Both the position numbers and the translations under genes were made by a program. A stretch of DNA of 34,506 nt, from assembly GCA_020628425.1 (NCBI GenBank), contig JAHDEZ010000028.1:1-34506 (forward strand), written 5' to 3'. The stretch's first letter is position 1, and the number at the start of each line of letters is the position of its first letter. The notes below the pieces were generated by a model, which was given only the letters and a program-made list of their open reading frames with translations, made no database searches and had not been told where the DNA came from. Below, one piece after another: positions 30,388 through 34,506 of this stretch. This DNA comes from Hellea sp. (GTDB lineage: Bacteria; Pseudomonadota; Alphaproteobacteria; Caulobacterales; Maricaulaceae).

Positions 30388-31843
30388 CCGGCTGGCCCGG
30401 CGCGGCGACGGGCGATTATCGGCGCCTTTTGCCATGACGCGTTTTATCAAAAACGCCCCGCGCCTGACCCATCTCACAGAGGCGGCGCAAGACGCGGGCG
30501 CGAGCGCCGGGCAAACTTTGGCGGATGCCCGGGCCATCTGTCCGGAGCTGTTGACCGAGTCGGTGGACGAAGAGGCGCAAGGCCTGTTCTTGCGTGCGCT
30601 CTGGCGCTGGGCTGACCGGCTCTCGCCCTGGGCGGCGCTGGACGCGCCCGATGGTCTGTTTCTGGATATTAGCGGCTGCGCGCATTTGTTCGGCGGCGAA
30701 GAGGCCATGGGACAGTTTGCTTTGGACGAGCTGGCCGCGCTTTCGGTCACGGCGCGCATTGGCATGGCTGACACCAAGCGCGCCGCTTGGGCGCTCGCAC
30801 GTTTTACACCTAGCGATATCAACATCGCCCCGCCGGGCGGCACCCGCGCGGCTATTGCCCATCTGCCGCTCAAAGCACTCGGGATTAGCGCCAAGACCGA
30901 GACCGATTTGCGCCGGACGGGGCTCTCTAAAATTGGCGATATCGAAACCCGCAAATCCTCTGAACTGGCCCGGCGCTTTGGTCTGGAACTCACCAAAAAC
31001 CTCTCCCGCGCCCTCGGCCATGAACCGGACCCGGTCTCACCCGAAGCGGCAGCGCCTGTCTATGCGGCCCGCATGACCTTGCCCGATCCTATCGGGCGGC
31101 TCGACGATCTCTGTGCCGTACTCCGGCGGCTGGCAGACTCGGTCTGTACCCGCCTGGAAAAGGACCTTATGGGCGCGCGCCATTTCGACCTGACCGTGAC
31201 CTGTGTGGATACGGGCAATCATGTTTTGTCTGTCGGCTTTGCCCGGCCCTGTCAGGCCGTGGACGCCGTGCTGCAGCAATTCGCCCGACCTCTGGATGAA
31301 CTCCGGATAGAATATGGTGCCGACCGGTTTCGCCTTATCGCCCGTCACCTGGAACCGGTACGCCCCCGCCAGCATATCCTCGGTGGGGAATTGCAGGAAC
31401 AGGCGGAGGATTTTGACCGGCTCATCTCGACGCTGGGTAATCGTCTGGGTTTTGACCGGGTGCGCCGTTTCCTGCCGCAGGATCAGCATATCCCGGAAGA
31501 AGAGTTCACTTCTATCGAAGCCGTTCGCCCCGAGCGCGGCATCTGGGAGAATCCGCCGCGTCCTCGTCCTTTGCGTCTCTTCCCCCGGCCCGAACGCATC
31601 CGCACACTCAAGCCGGGCCGCCCACCTCAGAGCTTTGAGTGGAGGGGGCGGGCTTTTGATAATGTCAGCACTTGCGGCCCCGAACGCCTTGCGCCCCCCT
31701 GGTGGGTGGCCGGCGACCGTCGCCAACGCGATTACTGGCAGACCCGCACGGATACAGGCGAACAATTATGGCTCATGACCCATCCGGGGTCTGTGGCTGC
31801 GGGCAGCCCGCCGGAATGGTTTGTGGCGGGTCTGTTTGCTTGA
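30344..31843 (+). CDS. imuB: ImuB, inactive Y-family polymerase homologue
   Basis: A protein of 499 residues from ATG 30344 with GGAGAGAGG directly upstream; the frame is open further upstream but starts there lack support. It resembles Y-family DNA polymerases in fold and order: palm (S-I-W-F-P-R-L-P-L-D-R-L-A-R in place of the catalytic D-x-D strand), F-L-D-I-S-G-C-A-H-L-F-G-G, G-M-A-D-T-K-R-A-A-W-A-L-A, helix-hairpin-helix and little finger. The catalytic acids are missing, as in other ImuB proteins, which act as a hub for DnaE2 and the beta clamp. High GC compared with mrr upstream. Confidence 0.93.
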   Translation: MKRVMSIWFPRLPLDRLARRGDGRLSAPFAMTRFIKNAPRLTHLTEAAQDAGASAGQTLADARAICPELLTESVDEEAQGLFLRALWRWADRLSPWAALDAPDGLFLDISGCAHLFGGEEAMGQFALDELAALSVTARIGMADTKRAAWALARFTPSDINIAPPGGTRAAIAHLPLKALGISAKTETDLRRTGLSKIGDIETRKSSELARRFGLELTKNLSRALGHEPDPVSPEAAAPVYAARMTLPDPIGRLDDLCAVLRRLADSVCTRLEKDLMGARHFDLTVTCVDTGNHVLSVGFARPCQAVDAVLQQFARPLDELRIEYGADRFRLIARHLEPVRPRQHILGGELQEQAEDFDRLISTLGNRLGFDRVRRFLPQDQHIPEEEFTSIEAVRPERGIWENPPRPRPLRLFPRPERIRTLKPGRPPQSFEWRGRAFDNVSTCGPERLAPPWWVAGDRRQRDYWQTRTDTGEQLWLMTHPGSVAAGSPPEWFVAGLFA

Positions 31844-31879
31844 TATCGATAAACCGTTATAATTGCACGGAGGTCAATT

Positions 31880-32371
31880 ATGAGCATGTATCACAAAGCC
31901 TTCGTTTTTGAATGGATCGTATTTGAGACAGACTTAAAACCCATTTTGGAACGGGCAATCAACAGTCAAAATCCAGATGGACTTTGTGAATTTATAGACG
32001 CCAATCTCGAATTTATTAAAGACCCCTATGAAGGTGAGCCGGTTGATAGCGATTGGCGGGATCAATTGGAAGCTGGCGACCTACAGGAGATTGCAGATTT
32101 TGCTTTGACTGCCTATTATGATCCTGACGGTGATTTTGGCCTCTATCATGATTGGCTGGATATTGATGAAAATGCCAGTGAAGAAGAGCGACAAGCTATA
32201 CTTGGCTTCTCAATAGAGGGATTCGATCCAGGGCGTATGGGGTCCTACTTTCAAGACCCTGAAAAGCTAAAGACATCAAGGGGTGTTTTAAATCGCAGCA
32301 AAGACCCGCGTTTAAAAAACTTTGCGTCACGCATGCAGCAAGCCTGCTCTGGACTATATGTTACTTTTTAA
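31880..32371 (+). CDS. Conserved hypothetical acidic protein
   Basis: A protein of 163 residues. Strong GGAGGT 5 nt before the ATG. It is acidic and soluble, with D-P-Y-E-G-E-P-V/L and A-D-F-A-L-T-A-Y-Y-D-P-D-G-D-F-G-L motifs; I believe similar proteins occur in other bacteria, but I know no function. No signal peptide or membrane segment. It lies 36 nt after imuB on the same strand, so it may be partly transcribed with imuAB, but it has no LexA box of its own. Confidence 0.6.
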   Translation: MSMYHKAFVFEWIVFETDLKPILERAINSQNPDGLCEFIDANLEFIKDPYEGEPVDSDWRDQLEAGDLQEIADFALTAYYDPDGDFGLYHDWLDIDENASEEERQAILGFSIEGFDPGRMGSYFQDPEKLKTSRGVLNRSKDPRLKNFASRMQQACSGLYVTF

Positions 32372-32397
32372 AATGGTTTTTCACAGATTATCGTATG

Positions 32398-32460
32398 TAG
32401 TATTTATACTATAAAGCTGTTGACTCCATGTAGTATTTATACTATATAGTATTTATGCTA
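32398..32460 (+). promoter_or_regulatory. Promoter with three operator-like repeats for the XRE gene
   Basis: TAGTATTTATACTA occurs at 32398-32411 and 32431-32444, and once more as TAGTATTTATGCTA at 32447-32460. Each is an inverted repeat TAGTAT-TT-ATACTA. A near-ideal sigma-70 promoter lies among them: TTGACT (32420-32425), 17 nt, TATATA (32443-32448). The second operator fills the spacer and the third follows the -10, so binding of the regulator would block it. The XRE gene begins 14 nt on. Confidence 0.85.
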
Positions 32461-32474
32461 CATAGGGATATCGC

Positions 32475-32720
32475 ATGACGCGCCTTAAAAAACATGAAGA
32501 GCCGGATGTCTTTAACCGGTTGGAGTATTACCGAGGTCTCAGAGAGATGAGCCGAGCAGAACTCGCAGAAGCTTTGGGGGTCCATTATCAAACAGTGGGT
32601 TATCTGGAGCGGGGTGAATATAAGCCCAGCCTGATCATTGCGCTTAAGGCGGCCGAGCTCTTTGGCGTGACTGTAGAGGACCTGTTTTCACTTCAAGAAT
32701 TCGAGAGAGACGGTGCATGA
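32475..32720 (+). CDS. XRE-family helix-turn-helix regulator
   Basis: A protein of 81 residues, almost wholly a Cro/C1 helix-turn-helix (~19-75): L-R-E-M-S-R-A-E-L-A-E-A-L-G-V-H-Y-Q-T-V-G-Y-L-E-R-G-E-Y-K-P-S. It is of the short type with L-A-A/K-A-x-x-L-F-G-V-T-V-E-D-L-F. It probably represses its own promoter through the three TAGTAT repeats just upstream. Its stop overlaps an in-frame ATG of the membrane gene, so both form an operon. Confidence 0.9.
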   Translation: MTRLKKHEEPDVFNRLEYYRGLREMSRAELAEALGVHYQTVGYLERGEYKPSLIIALKAAELFGVTVEDLFSLQEFERDGA

Positions 32721-32737
32721 CAAAAGGAGATAATGAC

Positions 32738-33238
32738 ATGGAAAAAACGTTTAATGAAAAGGTGAAAGAGCGCCGTGCTGACATGCTTGATAAAATGAGT
32801 CCTCGCGCGGATAAACTTATGTATGACACCCGGTTTTCAGCACTCCGGACGCCGGGCGTGCGAAAGTTCCTTGCCCTCCTGCTCCTCGCCTTATGTTTGA
32901 CAATGCCGTGGACACAAATCCACCCGGTTGGGGGTGTTCTCGCTATTCTGGGCGTGTTCGCGCTTTGGGCCATACTCTCAAGAGTTAATCGCGGTTTTAT
33001 GGATCTACCTAATGAGTTGATCGATGAACGTATCAAGGCCCGGCGTAATGAAATCTATCGCTGGTCTTATTTCGTGGCTGTCTTTGCTATGTTTGCATTT
33101 GTTGGATTGGCGATTGTTAAAAACGACGCCGGGATCACATTGCTGGGTACACATCCCTTGCACGGATTCATGGGTCTGACCTGGACCATGTTTACACTGC
33201 CCACCATCATGTTCGCCTTTCTCGAAAAGGAAATTTAA
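32738..33238 (+). CDS. Hypothetical membrane protein paired with the XRE regulator
   Basis: A protein of 166 residues from ATG 32738, which has AAGGAG 9 nt upstream; the ATG at 32717 overlapping the XRE stop is an alternative. About four hydrophobic segments (~42-60, 64-82, 107-125, 137-155). The N-terminal ~40 residues are charged and amphipathic. XRE regulators are often followed by membrane proteins of this kind, but the function is unknown to me. A clear terminator (33269-33302) ends the pair. Confidence 0.75.
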   Translation: MEKTFNEKVKERRADMLDKMSPRADKLMYDTRFSALRTPGVRKFLALLLLALCLTMPWTQIHPVGGVLAILGVFALWAILSRVNRGFMDLPNELIDERIKARRNEIYRWSYFVAVFAMFAFVGLAIVKNDAGITLLGTHPLHGFMGLTWTMFTLPTIMFAFLEKEI

Positions 33239-33268
33239 CGCAAGGCAATTTGTCGATTTTAATGTGGG

Positions 33269-33302
33269 AAGGGTTACACAGATTTCTGCGTAACCCTTTT
33301 TT
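33269..33302 (+). terminator. Rho-independent terminator of the XRE/membrane operon
   Basis: AAGGGTTAC (33269-33277) pairs with GTAACCCTT (33290-33298) around a 12-nt loop and is followed by TTTTTT on the plus strand. It insulates dnaE2 from the XRE operon. Confidence 0.9.
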
Positions 33303-33338
33303 ATTGGATATTTATACATAGGAATGAAAGTCTATTTG

Positions 33339-33371
33339 TTGACTCTTATTGGTATAGAACAAATAATGAAC
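33339..33371 (+). promoter_or_regulatory. SOS promoter of dnaE2 with LexA box
   Basis: TTGACT (33339-33344), 17 nt, AATAAT (33362-33367). GAAC-AAATAAT-GAAC (33357-33371) is a perfect alphaproteobacterial LexA box and shares TTGACTCTT and GAACAAATA with the imuA promoter. The start codon GTG at 33374 follows directly. Confidence 0.88.
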
Positions 33372-33373
33372 AT

Positions 33374-34506
33374 GTGTCATATGCCGAGCTCTCCATAACC
33401 ACCAACTTCACTTTCCTCACGGGGGCGTCGCATCCGCACGAATATATGGTGCGGGCGGCGGAGCTGGGTCTGGGAGCTGTGGCCGTGACGGACACCAACA
33501 CCTTTGCCGGGATTGTACGGGCGCACGCCGCCGCCAAGGAATTGGGGGTTAAATTCATTGTCGGTGTGCGATTGGTTTTGCAGGACGGGCCGGATATTCT
33601 GGCCCTGCCGAAAACCCGGGAAGGTTACGCGAGGCTGTGTCGACTGCTGACCACTGGTAAGCGCCGCACCACCAAAGGACAATGCGAGCTTTATCTGAAA
33701 GATGTGATGGAGTGGTCGGAAGGGTCGGTGCTGATCATATCGGGCGAGATAAAGGGGCAGGTGAGGCGTCTGATCAAATCCCATAAGGATGAGATTTATC
33801 TGGGAATGGCCCCTCATTATGATGGGCAGGACCATTTGCATTTCACCGCCCGGGCCAAGCTCGCGCGAAAATATAATCTCCCATTGGTCGCTCTGGGGGA
33901 TGTGCTCATGCATAAGGGTGCGCGGCGTCGGCTCGCTGATATCCTCTCTTGTATCCGGGAGCATACTACCATTGATAATCTTGGACGGCTGGCCCTGCCC
34001 AATAGTGAGCGGCGCCTCAAGTCTGAGTTTGAAATGCGCAGGCTGTTCTCGGATTACCCCGAAGCGGTCACGGCGACCGGTCATATCGCCAGCCTGTGCA
34101 CCTTTTCGCTGGATGAGCTCAAATATGAATATCCGGACGAAATCACAGATGGGTTGGCGCCCAATGACCGGCTCAAGCAGCTCACCAAGGCAGGACTGAA
34201 ATGGCGCTATCCGGACGGGGTACCGCTTAAGGTTCAGGCTATGGTAGAGAAGGAGCTGCGAGTCATCGCGGATCTGGATTATGCGCGTTATTTCCTCACC
34301 GTTTATGATGTGGTGCAGTTCGCCCGGGAACAGAAAATCCTCTGTCAGGGGCGGGGGAGTGCGGCCAATTCCGTTGTCTGTTACGCCCTCGGCATTACGG
34401 AGGCTTCGCCCGAAACCATCTCCATGGTGTTCGAGCGGTTCATATCCGAGGTGCGCAATGAGCCGCCGGATATTGATGTGGATTTTGAGCATGAGCGCCG
34501 CGAAGA
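33374..34506 (+). CDS. dnaE2: Error-prone DNA polymerase DnaE2 (5' part, cut by window end)
   Basis: 377 complete codons seen of a protein usually around 1050-1100 residues. Start GTG, then S-Y-A-E-L-S-I-T-T-N-F-T-F-L-T-G-A-S-H-P-H-E-Y, the PHP-domain opening of DnaE2. Further on, G-R-G-S-A-A-N-S-V-V-C-Y and P-D-I-D-V-D-F-E-H-E-R (Asp366, Asp368, Asp370) are the polymerase catalytic core of the C-family. It is the polymerase of the ImuA-ImuB-DnaE2 mutasome. In-frame ATGs before residue ~27 are absent, so GTG is the only usual start. Because the reading frame runs off the window no stop is seen. LexA-controlled. Confidence 0.95.
   Translation, partial: MSYAELSITTNFTFLTGASHPHEYMVRAAELGLGAVAVTDTNTFAGIVRAHAAAKELGVKFIVGVRLVLQDGPDILALPKTREGYARLCRLLTTGKRRTTKGQCELYLKDVMEWSEGSVLIISGEIKGQVRRLIKSHKDEIYLGMAPHYDGQDHLHFTARAKLARKYNLPLVALGDVLMHKGARRRLADILSCIREHTTIDNLGRLALPNSERRLKSEFEMRRLFSDYPEAVTATGHIASLCTFSLDELKYEYPDEITDGLAPNDRLKQLTKAGLKWRYPDGVPLKVQAMVEKELRVIADLDYARYFLTVYDVVQFAREQKILCQGRGSAANSVVCYALGITEASPETISMVFERFISEVRNEPPDIDVDFEHERRE

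Noticed and set aside
30214..31021. Long minus-strand frames opposite imuB
   Set aside because: They mirror GC-rich imuB codons; composition is Arg/Ser/Pro/Ala rich with no family pattern, and imuB is clear on the other strand.
33377..34492. Long open frame on the minus strand (371 codons) opposite dnaE2
   Set aside because: The plus strand encodes recognisable DnaE2 with catalytic motifs; the antisense product has no known motif and follows the codon pattern of dnaE2.
1..34506. CRISPR arrays
   Set aside because: The only regular arrays are the 9-bp minisatellite and the three 14-bp operators; neither has repeat and spacer lengths of CRISPR, and no cas gene is present.

Overview
The window reads as a piece of an alphaproteobacterial chromosome. 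The evidence is gene content and order: rnd-lptC-lptA-lptB, aroA-cmk-rpsA-ihfB, a TIGR02300 protein beside tRNA-Ala, and an imuA-imuB/dnaE2 SOS mutagenesis cassette with GAAC-N7-GAAC LexA boxes. The moderate GC content and gene set resemble the Hyphomonadaceae/Robiginitomaculaceae group, but that placement is an inference.

Region 1 (1 to about 10,140) is the right-hand part of an integrated mobile element; its left end lies outside the window. Nearly all of it is on the minus strand. It starts from a P4-type tyrosine integrase (8720-9985) next to a tRNA-Ser-like 3' end that may be the attachment site. It then runs through an unknown charged protein, an AlpA-like excisionase/regulator, a winged-helix protein, a RepA-like AAA ATPase and a possible origin with iteron-like repeats. 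The cargo follows: a membrane-anchored pentapeptide-repeat protein, an HGGxSxG protein, a zinc-ribbon protein, a YodC/DUF2158 protein, and a tight two-gene unit of a DUF4062 (TIR-like) protein and a HEPN-like protein. That pair is the best candidate for an undescribed defence system. At the window edge a 9-bp minisatellite (GGTTGGAAC) forms the 5' part of an open frame.

Region 2 (10,140 to 11,075) is intergenic. It holds several hairpins, a small membrane ORF and two minus-strand micro-ORFs, one of which looks like a double-glycine leader peptide.

Region 3 (11,076 to 22,800) is core chromosome: ada, a ribonuclease D-type exonuclease, the LPS-transport operon lptC-lptA-lptA2-lptB with a duplicated LptA, mscL, ihfB, rpsA, cmk, aroA (class II), the TIGR02300 gene, tRNA-Ala(GGC), a Vgr-related metallopeptidase-like protein coupled to an SMR transporter lacking the usual Glu14, a possible micro-lipoprotein and a CIA30 protein.

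Region 4 (22,868 to 28,612) is a run of minus-strand accessory genes: an LCAT-like lipase, a LuxR/alpha-beta-hydrolase fusion with a degenerate nucleophile elbow, a truncated DUF3052 gene, an ASCH protein, a class C beta-lactamase-like serine hydrolase, a secreted or anchored hypothetical protein and a VOC protein.

Region 5 (28,643 to the end) is plus-strand: an Mrr-type restriction endonuclease, then imuA (with a palindromic element read in frame) and imuB. Next come a conserved hypothetical gene and an XRE regulator/membrane protein pair under a promoter with three operator-like repeats, then the 5' third of dnaE2, cut by the window end. imuA and dnaE2 each have a LexA box over the promoter, with the start codon almost at the predicted transcription start.
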